A stretch of 64,000 bases of DNA, from the NCBI GenBank assembly GCA_965112735.1, contig OZ218951.1, positions 3,100,001 to 3,164,000 of the forward strand, in the 5' to 3' direction. The notes beneath the pieces were generated by a model. The model did not search any database and was not told the origin of the DNA. It saw nothing but the letters and a program-made list of their open reading frames with translations. Below, in pieces: positions 1-13,850 of the stretch (the first letter of the stretch is position 1; every line of letters starts with the position of its first letter). Made by a program: the position numbers and the translations under genes. The DNA comes from Phaeosaccion multiseriatum. Lineage: Eukaryota; Ochrophyta, other classes.

Positions 1-797
1 GGCCGTACTCCACGGGCTCGCCTCTCTCCATGCGCCGCATACGCTCTTCCGCTTCTTGTCGGCACCAGACCTGTATGGCGGCCATACCACGTTCACCGGG
101 GGGGTGCATGCGGAATGGGAGCAATAAATAAAGAAGGAAGGTTTTCCAAGACAGGGAAAGACAGTCAAGAGGACCAACCGGTGCATGGAGAGAGGAGGGG
201 GGTCAAGAAGGGGAGGGGAAAAACGAGGGTTATGAGGTTACACAGAAAGAGCAGGGGGGGGAGAGAAAGAGATGGCAATGGAGAGAGAGGGTCAAAAAAG
301 GGAAAGGGGGGAGAGAGGGCAGGCGCAAAAGAGAGAGGGAAGGAGAACAAAACACCAAAAAGCTGTCGACTTACGTGAATATCCTGTGGGGGCTTCATCC
401 AGTCCCCGATAGCGATTATCGCGATTGACACGAATGTGAACATGGTGATGGTTTCCCACCCATTCGGGCCCCAAAACGAGTCCGACTTGTTGGCCTCGTC
501 CTCCGGGTACTCGTCAAACAGGTGTGCCTTGTCCTGGTCCTTCCGCACAAATCCCGTACCCATCGCCCTCCTTTGCAGCTGCAGAAGCTGCTGCTGCGAT
601 GCCCCGCCTACCCTCAGCCCTGCGCCTGCTGCTCCTGCCTCCCTTTGCAATGCAGAGGCGGCTGCTGCTGATAAGGGCTGCTGCTGCTGCAGTCTGGTCA
701 GCTGATGCAGAGCCCGGCCCCGCCCTCCAGCAGAAGCTGCCGCAGAAGAACCCACCCTTGAGGCCAATGGCCGCAACATCGACGCGCGCGACAGCAT
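1..797 (-). CDS. NADH dehydrogenase (complex I) subunit of the NDUFB11/ESSS type, partial
   Basis: The model is exon 797..375 joined to exon 70..<1; the 3' end lies outside the window. The start at 797 opens a Ser/Arg/Ala-rich, probably mitochondrial presequence of about 80 residues. It is followed by an acidic stretch, then WGPNGWE, then one hydrophobic span near residues 117-131 (MFTFVSIAIIAIG). The donor after QDIH is GTAAGT in phase 0, and the acceptor is CAG. The second exon begins VWCRQEAEERMRR, which resembles the W-x-R-x-E-A-E-R segment after the membrane helix in ESSS/NDUFB11. That family is a small single-span accessory subunit of the complex I membrane arm. The intron (374..71) is purine-poor on the coding strand. 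The gene is divergent from SDHAF3, with starts 173 bp apart. The assignment rests on short motifs and overall architecture. Confidence 0.65.
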
Positions 798-970
798 CTT
801 TTCTAATTGGTGTATTTCGTGCTCTCTTGGGGGGGGGGGGGTGATCCCCTCGGGTTTTGGTGACTTACTGTTCTTTGTCTTTCTTCTTCTCTCCTTCCCA
901 CAGCCTCTCTTCTTTCCAAGCGGCTTGGCTTGAACCGTCCAATCTCCCAACCGGTGATAGGCAAAGACAA
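798..970. promoter_or_regulatory. Divergent promoter region between complex I subunit and SDHAF3
   Basis: The two start codons are 173 bp apart and face away from each other, so both promoters must overlap here or extend into the genes. The stretch holds a run of G at about 831-841, pyrimidine-rich DNA, and no TATA box that I can defend. Confidence 0.5.
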
Positions 971-1461
971 ATGATGAGCAAGCTCACGAGGGAAAGCGTG
1001 AGCCTCCTAAAGCAAATTTTGCGCAAGCACCGGTCGCTTCCCGCGCAGGCCAGGGAGATGGGCGACGCCTACGTCCGTCACGAGTGGCGGCAACTACGAG
1101 ACCACGGCAAGACCACCTCGGAGCACGTCGAGGCCTTCACGGCGGAGTGGAGGAACTACCTCACCATGCTAAACGGAAGCAGCGAGCAAGAAAAGGCAAG
1201 GGGGTCATTACCCTTCCCTCTCTTTGATTCCCCTGCTACTTCTCTCCCCTTCCCTCTCCCGCTGATGCCTCTTTCTCTGTTGCCTCTTTTTATCGCCCTC
1301 TCTCTCTCTCTCTCTCTCTCTCGCTTTCGTTTGCGGCTGGACAGCTGGGTAGAGATCTCTCTCCCGAAGAGCGGGCCGCTCTGAATCCGGAGCAGCTTGG
1401 CCAGCTCGAGACCTTGCAGAAGGCAGCGGGGGACATTACGAAGACAAGCCCTCATCCTTGA
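971..1461 (+). CDS. SDHAF3: Succinate dehydrogenase assembly factor 3 (ACN9/SDHAF3, LYR family)
   Basis: The model is join(971..1195,1345..1461), 113 residues, which is normal for SDHAF3. Family features in order are VSLLKQILRKHRSLP near residues 9-23, then an AREMGDAYVRHEWRQ helix, then HVEAFTAEWRNYLTML, then a C-terminal tail with LSPEERAALNPEQL. Family members act in the mitochondrial matrix and help mature the iron-sulfur subunit of complex II. The usual L-Y-R triplet reads L-L-K here, so the LYR signature is divergent. The intron appears to be GC-AG: the donor is AAG followed by GCAAGG at 1196, and no GT alternative keeps the frame. A second ATG at 974 could also serve as start. The gene is divergent from a complex I subunit gene. 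Confidence 0.85.
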
Positions 1462-4448
1462 GAGGGAGACTAAGAATCGAGGGATCTACGGGCAGTAGAG
1501 ACCAGTACCCCCCCGCCAGCTGAAAGTGCCACCCATCCTGGTGGGGAAAGGGCAAGGAAAGAGTGCGTGAGTGGTTGGCGGCAATCAACGGGACTGTTTT
1601 GCGAGAAGCTTCTGCAAAGAATTTGGCCTCTCTTACAGCTCTTCGCTCTGGTGAATGCTCTGGTCTTTTGGGGCCTGCTTTTTTACGTCGAGACGACAAG
1701 ACAAGACTTACCTTTGTTGGGCGGCCGACTTGAGAGGAACTTTCGGTCTTGATCCAGAGACTCAGGTCCTGCACACAAGTATGTGCACGCATTCAGCTCC
1801 TTCAGCAGGTCCACTGTCGTTCTCCAAGGCGGCGTTACGAGAGGTAGAGCGTCTTGTGGCCTCGTGACAGTGGGCTGCGCCCTCTTTCTTCCACCGCCAT
1901 GTTCACCTGCCACACACCTGGCCTGAGACTCCGGCAGCGCTCTCTTTCGTCTCTGCTCTGTGGGAGTGGAATGAATGGCTACTTGTGACTCGGAGATTCT
2001 CCTGTCCGGCCCGTCGAATGGGCAGCAGCCCACCAGACCCAGGCTGTGGAGCATGTTACTTGAGCGCAGTGGGGCACCTGCGAGGAATGTTCTAGCGAGC
2101 CGGCCGACGCCACAGGGCGCCCCTGAGACGCCTCCACAAGAGATATCTATACATTTACCTACTACCTCAATCTCTAGTAGACGCCTTCACAAGAGGGAAG
2201 TGAAGTGGGGCTTGGCGCAGGGTGTCTCTTGCAGATGAGCGTGAGGATGAGTGAATGTCATTTCAAGACGTATACCTCTTCTCTTCTCCCTTCTAAAGCT
2301 CCCATTACAGCTTAATGAATAGTAGAACTACCCTACAGAGAGAGAGAGAGAGAGGTTTTTAATTCGAGGGACCTACTCTGAGACAGACACGCCCTTCGCA
2401 CTCAATAGTCTCGACGTTCTGGTGCAACGAGTAGTATCGTGCTGGGCCATCTCTCACTGTTCCTTGTCTTTGCATCGCCTTCGGTTGCCCTCGCTCTAGT
2501 CTGGACGAATGGTAAGAAGCTCAGGACGCGGTTTATGAGTTGCATTCCCAACCGATTCAGTCTAACCACTCCGTGGCGCGAGAACTGACATGTCAGAGAA
2601 TGTGTCCGCCAACGCACACACACCCGAGGTGTCGTTCGTGTGAGAGGAGGAAGAGACGGCAGTCTCCTCGTCTTCTTCCCTCCCACGTTGAGCTGCAAGA
2701 TATACGATCTATCGCTAAACTTCTTTTGCGGTTCAACAGGGCAAAGAAAGAAGTCGAGGGGATTGCCATGTCTTCCTCTCACATGAACGAGGCGTATCAG
2801 ATGCCAGCTCCACCTCTTCGGAGTAGCTCGCAGCGATGTCGCGTGGGGCTGGCTGCACTCTTCCCGGCCGACCGGTTCGCATGTGGCATCATGGTGGGTA
2901 CAAACAACACATTCAGATCGTGGTATTTGTCTTGGATGCCCACTCTCGTGCTCCCCTTTTCGCCCCTCCTCGTCCTTCACCCCCTCCTCCCACGACGGGA
3001 GCGAGGGCGATTTGTCCAGCTCCCGAACTCGCTCTCTCCTCTTGGGTGGAAGCGGCCACAAACCTCGTTCGTCACAACCCTTGCTCGTACAACTCCCACT
3101 CCAAGCATGGGCACATCACTTCTACCCATCTCGTGCACACTCTCGCAGCGGGACGCAGTGTGACAGCGTGGCAGGCATCGCGCCCATTCGCAGGGGGCAT
3201 GGAGCTGTGGCGCTGCTGTCCATTCGCTGCAGCACTTTCATCTCACGCTGTGATTGCCTGATGTCCTCAATTGTTCGCACGTTGTGGTTGGCACTTGCAG
3301 CATGCTCTGCTGCTGCTGTGCAAGGTCCTAATCAGAGCCATAGTCGAACAAGTCGTGCACCCGGCGGTAGGTAGCAGCGGAAGCGTCGTCCACAATACGA
3401 TAGCAACCAGCCTGGTCAGAGAGAGTGGCTCTGCTGCGGTAAGACGAGTCCAGTATGGCCCTTTCCCGCTTCATCTGCTCAACGAATGCTGGGCCAAAAT
3501 CCTCCTCCATTCCCCTCTTCCCCTCCCCCTTCTCTTCTCTTCTCTCCTTCATCTCTCCAGTGCCTCTTGCTGCAGGACCTTCGTGGAAGCGGGCACCAGC
3601 AGAGCACAATCCCCACAAGGAACATAGGAGAACCATCTCGAAGCAGCCCGCTCTCCACATGTTTTAGTGCTCAATTCAGCTGGTTCAATTGCTCCCGCTT
3701 TCTCTACCCATAATCTTCCACCTGAAGGCCTCTAGAGGCCTCAAGGTAAGGTCTTACATAGAAAAGCATCAGACAAGCGGAGGAGAGAGGAATATCAAGC
3801 GAGACGGAGGTATGATGCAGAGAGAACATGGGGGGGGGCATAGCTGAGTGGTCAGGCGCTCTCTGTCTGAAGCTTGCTTTTTCGCGGAAGCAGAGCAGCG
3901 GATGTTATGCGAAAGAGGGGAGGGTGAAATGTTTGGAGCACAGCACACGCAGCGGCCAAAGCTTCCCCGCCTGATCATTGCCGGGCTACAAGTGCTGCTG
4001 CCTGTCCTTTCTAGTTCAGAAGTTGGCGTGTTGCCAACGCCTTTTCCCAATGGAACTCCCGTTCCCCGCGGAGTTTGGTCCAATCAAAAGATCGTGGCCT
4101 CACCTCTTAACCGCTCTTCCCCTCTCTCACTCACCTCTCTCCGCCCGACGGACCTGCATACCCTCGTCCCCCCTCCCCTCCTTTCCTGCCCTTTCTCTGC
4201 TGCCACTCTAGGCATTCGTGAGGCGATGTCGCCCAAGTAGAAGGAACGGTGAAGGTGGTGGACCAGTTCCCAGGGGTTGCAGTTGAGCAACAGGACAAGG
4301 AGGAGGGGCGCCGCCTGGGGTAGCCCGAGCGTAGCCGCGCTGTGCGGTGGTCAAGAGGGGCGGGCAGGAAAATCACGCGAAGCAGCGGTAAACACGGAGC
4401 TGCAGGCAGTAGGGGGGCAGTGGTGCCGTATGCCAATAGCAAGGCGCA
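1462..4448. other. Non-coding spacer upstream of NOT1
   Basis: No open frame here combines plausible splice sites with recognisable protein sequence. Visible items are a short (AG)n tract at about 2338-2353, a 16-bp perfect palindrome AGGCCTCTAGAGGCCT at 3726-3741, and a tRNA A-box-like string near 3841 with no B box. Promoter and 5' UTR of NOT1 should lie at the right end. Confidence 0.5.
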
Positions 4449-7400
4449 ATGTTCGCAACGCCTCTCTTCTGGCAGATTCGCTTCCTAGTTTCTAACTTGT
4501 CGAAGAAGAATCTCAAGGCGAACGTCGCCGAGCTAAATCAGGTGAGCGAAGAGTCGGGCAATCAAGCGGAGGGGGAGACAGGCAGACAGAAGACGAACGG
4601 ATGAGACACACCCACCTTCTCACTGCTCTGCGGTCTCTAGGGCCTCCTCAAGGGCGATGATGACCAAGGCGTCACATACGGGCGCATATGCCTTGCCGCT
4701 AGGAGCTCACAGGAAACGCACAACCCAAAAGACGTGTATCCAGACTTGTTCCTCCTCTCATCGCTTCCCTCCCCCCCCACCCTACTTACTGCCCATTGCG
4801 TCCCCCCTCTCCCCAGCTCATTGGCCTGTACGGCCAGGATGCCCGAGTCTTTCTCCTTCAGTGCCTCGTGGAAGAAACGGACATCAAAGCCGGAGGCGGG
4901 CAAGGGAATCAGAGTCAGCAAAACGCCCACTCACACGGACAACGGATTCAGGTGCTGTGTGTCTTGCCTATGGTGTATGTATGTATGTGTGTGTGTGTGT
5001 GTGTGCGTTCATGCTTGTGAGCGTATGGGTGTGAGCACGTACATGTGTGCACAGCACAGCACAGCACAGCTGGCCGGGATTATTTTTGCTATCGCTCAGT
5101 CATCCCCCGTGCTCTGGTATGGTGGGATACGAGTGTTTTTTTCGGAGTGAGTGACTGCGAATCTCACCCCGCACTATCATCCCTGGCCGTCCCCCCCCCA
5201 CACACGACATGTCCATCCCCCTTGCTCGACGTTTGCTACCACTCACCCGCCCCAGTTACTGCAACAAGAGGTCGCGGATGCCGCAAGTAAGCCGAACTTC
5301 GTAAGTCTTCTCTGTCAGGCGCTAGAAGGGCAAGGAGGGGAAGGAAAAGGAAGGGGATCAGCCCAGCAGGGAGGGTCCGACAACAACAACAACAACAGTA
5401 ACAACAACAACAACAACAACACCAACAACGCGGTAACAGAAGAGCACCTGGCCAACGCGTGCCAGGCACTCAAGCTACCGCTTCACCAGGAAGTCGCCCT
5501 GGCCTTGGGTCTCACGCATTCTCAGAGCCCCATCACCCAGGCAGGGGCAGCGAGGTTTCTTTTCTCGAAGCTGCCAGAGCTGCTCGGGGCGGCAGTGTCA
5601 GGGTCAGGGTCAGGGTCGACAGACCAACTGCTGCAGCTTAGTCCGGAGGCGCTGCACCATTTGCTCGACTTTCTTGCAGTGCAGAGCAGCGGCAACGGGC
5701 CGAACAAGGGAGGAGGAGGGGAGGATATTAGCGGTAGCAGCGGCAGCAACAGTGGACATCTGCGCACAGTCGCGGCAGAGGCGCTAGATCAACTGAGGCA
5801 TTTCGCCCAACTCAGACAAGACTTGCACCGAACAGAGACGGGCAGCGCGCGGCAGCAACAGCAGCAGCCGTTGGTGATTCAGCAGCAGAAGGACGAGACC
5901 TTGGCCCTTGCGCCTTTACTGGCGACGCAAGGTGCCCCCGGGGGGATGAATTTCCTGGGCTTTGGACGAGGAGGAGCTGGGGGAGGGGAGGAGGGCGGAG
6001 CAACAGCAGCAGCAGGAGGAGGAGACGAACTCCGAGGGCTGAGGGAGGGCATGGCCAGCATCACGCGGGGCATCAACGGAGGAGGCAGCTTGGCCGGCTT
6101 TCTGCTCGACTTGGGCCCATCGTGCAGCTCCACCGCCGCCGCCTTTCGGGAGGCCGTGCGACAGAGCGGCTTCGTCGTGGATGAGCAACAGGTGCGGTGA
6201 GGAGGGGGAGGAGGAGGAGGAGGAGGAGGAGGGGGGGGGGGGGGGTGTCTGCATCTCTGCGTGTGTTGGGTGGCGTCTGTGGTTGTAAGGTGCGCTGCGG
6301 TGCTACGCCTCACTTTCTCTCTCTCTCTCTGTCTCTTTCTCTCATCCACAGGTGGCTCACTTGCTGTCCATGCTGACGACGAACTACAAGATTAGCACGT
6401 CGGCGGGTGACTCCGAGCTGTCGAGCGCAGTCACCAACAGCCTACTCACTTCCAACGGAACAGGAAATGTCACAGTCGACGGCTCCGGGGCTGCGGGGAG
6501 GTGCGTGGTGGGGGCCGTTGTGAAGAATATAGGAAGCGTACCTCCTCCCTCCTCCCTTGTATTTCTTCTCTTGCGGTCTGCCTTGTCTCTGCTGTGCACC
6601 GCTGCTCTGCCCTGTTGGTGTGCCTGCCAGTGTTGTGCCGTGTTATATCTCTGTAGATGTATTGCTTTTCATTGCTTTGTTTGCATTACACCGTGCGGAC
6701 CGCGCTGTGCCGTCTGTGCTGTAACTTCCCTGTGTTCTCTCTTACTCTTAACTCTCTTCCCCTCGCTCCCATCCCCCCTCCTCTCTGTCCCTACCCACCC
6801 ACCCCCCCCGACCCTCCCTCTCTTCTCTCTCTCTCTGCAGAGGCAGCAGCAGCAGCTGGAACTTGGACGTGGTGCGGCAGGTGCTGTGCAGCGATGTCGT
6901 GGCGGGCAAGGGCTTGGACTGGGTCAAGGTGGCGAGGGGTCTCGATCACCCAGACTTTGCTGTGGCGGACGAGAGAGCACTCAACGTGCTGCTCACGTGA
7001 GTACGACGTAGTCTCACTTGATTTGTGTTGTATGGTGGTGTTACAGATGTCGATGATGTCGAGTGTGTGAAGTAGTAGTGCTCAGTATCGATACGATACG
7101 CTTGCGCGCTTACTGAAGTAGTAGGTCATGTTGAAGAAGAGAGGTTACCGACCTCAATCCCTCACTCCCCCCCCCCCTCCGTTCCCTCCCTCCCTCCGTC
7201 CGTCCGTCCGTCCTTCCCTTCCTCCTTCCCTCCCCTCCCCTCCCCTCCCTTCCACACCTCACCACACCACACCAACCACCAACACATCCACAGACTCTAC
7301 CGCAGCGCAGCGCAGCGAGACTTCCCTCCCGAGGTCATGTTCAGCACCACGTGGACCAACCGCAGAGGCCAGCTCAGCCTCTTGCGAGCGGCCATCAACG

Positions 7401-9843
7401 CCCCTCCTCAGACTTATTCCTTCGCAGGCTCACCACGCAAGCAGCACATCCTGGAGGGTGTGGACCCGAAGGTGATGCCCGACGAAGCGTGGCTGAGTCT
7501 GGACCTCGTAGTGGCGCTCTTGGCCCTCGCACAGGATCAAGAGCTGTACTCGCAGGTGGGTCGTTGGGTTGACAATTGTAGAGTGACGGAGTGAGGCGGA
7601 GTGAGGGGGGGGAGGGGGGCGGTGAGTGAGTGAGTGAGTGAGTACCGTGACTATACTGGAAACCTTTACCCTCTGTATTTTCTCTGACGTGTAACGTTGG
7701 GCCGTGATCGAAGAATGTGAGCGCACTTGAGTTCTCACTTCGACGCCTCAAGCTCATACCACCCTCGCCCCCCCCCCCCCCGCTCTCCCTTCTCCATCGC
7801 AACATCTCCTCCCCTCCTTTCCCTTCCCTTGCGGCATTCGCATGTGCACATCCTCACGTTCCAACAACAAAAGGTCCGGGACTTGTTCACCACTCCTGCC
7901 TACAAGCTCCCAGAGACCCTCCTGCTGGCCCTCGCCTCCGTGTCCCCAGCCGAGGGAGGCCGGCTGCGCACACAGATGCTGACGCGCCTCTTGCCGCTCT
8001 ACTTTCAGCCCAATAGAACCCCGCTAGCGGGGGCGGTGATTCGTCGGCTGTGGGCCATCAACCCACGCATGGTGTTGCAGTCATGTGTAGAGGCCTTCAA
8101 TGTGGACAGCAGCCTGGCGAGTCTGCTCTATATTCGACGCATTACCCTGCTCATCCCCGAGTGTCGGAAGCTGCTGCTGTCGAGCAACGACTACACTTTT
8201 TCGATTGCGATGGTCAGTGTCATTGCGTCCGCGGAGCGAGGAGGACCTTCTCCTCCAGCGGCGTCGCCCACCGGCTCTGCCTCGAGCAGAGAGGGCGGAG
8301 GAGGAGCAGGAGCGAAGGGAGGAGCCGGTAGTAGTAGAGGTAGTAGCGAAGGCGGCGGGGACAGTAAGGGAGCTCAGCAGCAGCAGCAGCAGGGGCAGGC
8401 CGGGCAATTGGATGTGGAAGGATGGGTAGCAGATCGCCTCCAAACGGGCGGTGACCGTTTCGTGACGGCAATGCTGACCTTCATGCACGCTCACCTCAAC
8501 ACGGCCAAGCGGAAGGCCGTCGCACAGCAGAGGGTGGCACCCTCTCCAGCGGCGGCGGGCAAGAGCGGGGCAGACGCAGGAACATCAGTTGGTGGTACGG
8601 CAGAGGACATTGTGCCCACGTGTGGCATGACGCTGGAGGTTTTTGCGACCTTCTTGCAGGCGCTGCTGGGTCTGTCGGCGGAGGGCACATACCAACCCCA
8701 GCTTAGGACCATGGTGAAGCAGCTCAAGGAGGCCGGCAAGCAGGCGCACCCCGCGCTGCAGCAGATGTTGGGGCCGCAGGACATAGAGGAGATGGCCAAC
8801 TCGTACTTTCAGAGGATCTACACGAGCGAGCAGACCATTACCGAGGTGAGGCTTTGGGGGGGGGAGGGGGGGAGTTGAGGCCTTGCAACGCCGCCATCCG
8901 GATACATACCCGATTTAAGAGCATCATGTCACAACCCCAACCCACCCACACACCCACACACACACACAAACACACACTCACACCGCCTCCCACACCAACA
9001 GGTGATCCAAATGCTCAAGCACTTTAAAAACAGCTCCAATACGCGCGAGCAGGAGATCTTCGCCTGTATGATCCACAACCTCTTTGACGAGTACCGCTTC
9101 TTCCACAAGTACCCAGAGAAGGAGCTACGCATCACCGGTGTGCTCTTTGGCACCCTCATTCAGCACCAGCTCGTGTCGAGTATCACCCTGGGCATTGCCC
9201 TGCGCTATGTGCTCGAAGCCATTCGCAAGCAGCCCGGGCAGGGCCCCAGCGGAAAGATGTTCAGGTACGTGGGTGTTGGGGTGTGTGTGGGTGTGTGGGT
9301 ATGAGTAGTTGGGTGGGTGCTGCGACAAGCGGGCATATCTCTTTCCCGCTCTCTCTCTCACATCTCTCTCCCCCTCCCCCCGTCTCTCCCTCTTCTTCTC
9401 CCTCACACACACCCTTCTCTCTCGTTTTCCCTCTGAAGGTTCGGCATGTTTGCGCTGGAGCAGTTCAAGGACCGGCTCCGCGAGTGGCCCCAGTACTGCA
9501 GCCACATCGTCCAGATCCCCCACCTTAAGGCCAGCCACAAGGAGCTTGTTGCGGACATTGAGCGTGCCATGTTGGCCCAGGGTGCAGCAGGGAGGGCTCC
9601 AGGGGGAGGAGGAACGGGCATGGGTGGTGCTGGAGGAGGAGGAGGAGCGGGGGGCGCAGCGGGAGATGGGCGAGGAGGGGCGGCAGATGCGGCTGTGGCA
9701 GCCAAGGCCGCTGCGGACGTGGCAGCACGGGCACAGGACGGATCTCTGTCGTCGATGAGGACTTCTCCTGGAGGTGTGGGAGGAGGCCTTTCCGAGCATT
9801 TCTCTCCGCAGCAGGGCGGGGGAGGGGCAGACTATCTCCAGTC

Positions 9844-9883
<40 letters not shown>

Positions 9884-12191
9884 CAGCAGCAAGGGCAGCA
9901 GTTCCCGCCGATGGAGAGGGCGTCATCAACATCATCGTCATCGTCGCAGTCCGCGCCGAGTCCGAATAGGCGGCCCGTGGGGCCCGGGGCTGTTGGGGGT
10001 GAAGCAGGAGGAGGAGGAGGGCCAGGGACCGCGGGAGGAGGAGGCCTGCCCGCCCAAATGAGAGCAATGAGCTTGGGGGGCATCGGGGGGCAGGAGGGGG
10101 ACGCAGGCGGGGCAGCAGCAATGGGGGGACTCATTGGCCGCTCGAGCAGTGCCAGCGCCCCGGGCAGCAATGTGGTCGGAAACAACAAGGGCCTGGTGGT
10201 GACACAGAACAACAGCTCCACGTTGGAGGGTGGCAAGGCAGGAAGTGGCGGCTCGGCGGCTGGGGGTGGTGGTGGTGGTGCTGGCCTGCCCACACCTCTG
10301 AATGTCCCGTCTCCCCTCCTTGGCGGAGTCGGGGGAGGGGCTTCTCCTTTGGTGATGGCAGGCTCGGGCCCTTCTTCGCTGGCCTCGGCCTCCGGAGCTG
10401 CAACCGCTGGAGGAGGAGGGGGCGCTGCGGCGTCGTCGTTTGAGAACAACGGCGGTGGCACCAGATCGGCGTCATCGGCATCATCGCCAGCTCCTGGTGC
10501 TGCCGTATCACCAATTGCTGCACCACCTGCAGCTGGTGGTGCGGCGGCTGCTGCTGCACTACCTGCGGTAGCCTCCTCCACGGCTCCTGCAGTGTACACG
10601 AACCCTGCCACTGGCCAAACCCAGCCCAACATTGACTCTCTGATGCAGGCCAGCAGGGAGCCCATGGACATTGTGCCTCCTCCAGAGACCGTCATGGACA
10701 GCATTCACTTCGTCATTAACAACGTCAGCCAAAACAATCTGGAGCAAAAGGTCAGTCAGTGCGGCAGTCACCATCTGCTGCTACCAGAGTCCTCCCGTGC
10801 TCGCTTGCTGGCCCATTCACTCACTCACTCACTCACTCACTGAGTCAACTCACTCTCCCACTCCTATCATATCTATGTCCCACCCTCCCACACTTCCCCC
10901 ACCATAACCGCCCAATCTCCCAATCTCCCAATCAATCAACTCAACCAACCAACCATTCTCTGAATGAAATCAGGTGAACGACATCAAGCCGCACATCATT
11001 AACCGGCCAGAGTACTTCAACTGGATGGCGGACTACCTCGTCGTGAAGCGCATCTCCAATCAACCCAACTTTCACGACATCTACATGCAATTCCTGGACC
11101 GTATGGAGTGCCCCCCGCTCAACAATGCGGTGCTCAACAGCGTGTTTTTCAACGTGGGCAAGCTGCTGCGCTCGAGCAAGATTATCTCCTCCACCAATGA
11201 GCGGTCTCTGCTCAAGAATCTGGGCAGCTGGCTGGGGAGGGTGACCCTGGCACGAGGCAAGCCCATCTTGCAGCGGCAGCTCGACCTCAAGGAGTTACTG
11301 TTTCAGGGATACGAAACGGGACGGTTGATTGTGGTGACGCCCTTCCTGGCCAAAATTTTGGAGTGCTGTGCGGGCTCTCGCATCTTTAGCCCACCCAACC
11401 CCTGGGTCATGGGCTTGCTCAGTGCGCTGCACGAAATGTACGCCATGCAAGACCTCAAGATGAACATCAAGTTTGAAGTGGAGATGCTCGTCAAGAAGCT
11501 GAGCATCAAGCTGGAGGATGTGCCGAAGATGGGGCGGTTGAGTCGGCGACAGAGCCCGAGGAAGGAGAAGAACCCCGATTTCACGGCCCGTGCGGCAGCC
11601 GCAGCGGCAGCCGCATCTGCGGCAGCAACAGCAGCAGCCGCAGCAGCGGCAGCAGCGGCGGGGGGCTCGGCGGCTTCGGCTTCGTCAGCAGCGTCGCCAG
11701 GCTCCGGAGCTGGTGGGGTGGGGGGGGCTGGAGACGGCAGAGGAGGAGGAGGAGGAGCATTGGCGAGTGGTTCAGTGGACAATAGCCCGAGGTTAGGGTC
11801 CGGCAGCGACGCCAATAGAGAGGCTGGAGGCGAAGGAGGACAAGGAGGACCAGCACTTGGTGGCGCGCCAGTTGGTGGTACGGCAGGTGCGGGTGCCGGC
11901 ATGCCCGGATTGGCGGCTGGTGGTAGGGGTATGGGTTCTCCCGGCGGCCTAGCAGGCGCAGGCACTGGCGGGGGGGGCGCAGAGTTCGCGGAGCAGACGG
12001 TCATCCCCAACCTTGCTGCCTATGTGAGCATCAGTGCCAACATTGCCGTGTTCCAGACGGACCCCAGCCTAAGGAGGATCGTCCCGGTGGCGGTGGATAG
12101 GGCCATTCGAGAGATCATTCAGCCGGTCGTTGAGAGGAGCGTGACCATCGCGGGCATCACTACCAAGGAGCTCATCATCAAGGTTAGTGGG

Positions 12192-12233
<42 letters not shown>

Positions 12234-13819
12234 CAGGAGAGAGGGAGGGAGGGAGAGGGGAAAGGGGAGAGGAAGACAGATTGATGTGAGAACGGACGCG
12301 TATTTCGAAGGTTCGAAGGGGGCAGGTTGTTCCTTTGTCTATTTGCTGTTATTGTAATTTACTCTCTCATGCTCTCTTGCTCTCCCTCCACCCCCCCCCT
12401 CCCCTCTCTTTCACAACCACCCTCCCTCCCTCACGTCAAAAAAAATGTAAAATAAATGTCATCCCCCAAGGACTTTGCCATGGAGCCTGATGAGAACAAG
12501 ATGCGCAAAGCCGCACACCTCATGGTCACCAACCTCGGTGGCTCCCTCGCCCTCGTCACGTGCAAGGAACCCCTCCGTACCTCCATCACCAACCACATGC
12601 GCACGCTGCTGACTGGGGCGGCGCCTCAGCTGTCCGAGGAGGTGGTGGAGCAGGTGGTGCAGATGACTGCGGCAGAGAACTTGGAGCTGGGATGTATGCT
12701 CATTGAGAAGGTGAGGAGAAGGGAGGGAGGGAGGGAGGGAGGGATGGGGAGGGGGGGTATTCTTGGAGCTTGGGGGAATGTTCTGTAACTGCCGCGTTAA
12801 CTAACCAAGTATTCAATCAATCAACCAGCTCTTCCCCCCCCCCCCTTCTTCCCTCAACTGGCACTGCTGTATTCACCATCTGCTGAACCACCAACTGACC
12901 ACCCCCTCTAACCAACCAACCAACCAACCAACCAACCGCCTGTGACCCTTTCTATTAGGCGGCCACGGACCGAGCGATGCGCGACATCGACGACGCCCTG
13001 GCCTCCGCCATGCAGGCGCGCCGCAAGCACAGAGAGAACGCAGCCCATCAGGGACAGGGTGGCAACACCGGGCAGGGGCAGGGGGGCTCTCAGTCCTACT
13101 ACGACGTTACAGTCTTTCAGAACCGCCGCTATCCTGCCGCTCTGCCTGAGCCGCTGCGGCCCAAGCCGGGCGGGCTCCAACCTCAGCATTTGCAAGTGTA
13201 TGAGGCGTTTCAGAGACAACCCAGGCAGCCGACTGTCAAGGCCACGGAGGGCGGCGGGGGCGGTGCGGGGGGCGGAGCAGTAGGTGCGGGCGGAGGAGTG
13301 GTAGGAGGAGGAGCGAGTGGGACGGATGCGTCGGCGGCAGGTGGGTGTATGGGTAATTGATGTGTTGCGTGGGTTTTGCGTGATGTGTGTGTGGGTGTGT
13401 GTATGAGTGCGTTTTCGTCGTTGGCCTTCTCTCTCCTCTCCGCCCTGGCCCTGGTTCTCCTCTCTCTCTTCTCTCCCCTCGCCCGCTCACTCCCTCCCTC
13501 CCCCCCCCCACCAGGTGCTATCACCACGGGGGTAGCGAGTGGCAGCAAACAGCCTGCCTCTGCAAGCGCATCACCCGCTGCTGCCTTGGGAGCCGGAGCC
13601 GGGGGAGGGGAGCTGACGGTGGAGCAGGCCCTCTCGGCGTGGGGTGACGCCGTGGCGAAGCTCGATGCTGTGGTTTCCTCCCTTCTGACCCGGCACCAGC
13701 AGCGACAGGGTGGACAGGGTGGGGCGCAGCTGACATTGCAGATGGTGGGGGCAGATGGGGAGCTCGCAGGGGCCCTGCAGGAGGTGCTTACCATCGGTAG
13801 CAGGATCAGGTATGTGTGT

Positions 13820-13850
<31 letters not shown>

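Noticed and set aside
3836-3920. tRNA-like start (TAGCTGAGTGGTCAGGCG)
   Set aside because: The string resembles an A box, but no GGTTCGA-type B box or acceptor stem follows, and no cloverleaf can be drawn.
4640-4760. Possible extra NOT1 exon starting [10 protein letters not shown]
   Set aside because: Joining exon 1 directly to [15 protein letters not shown] matches the NOT1 family better, and the candidate has no donor that keeps frame.
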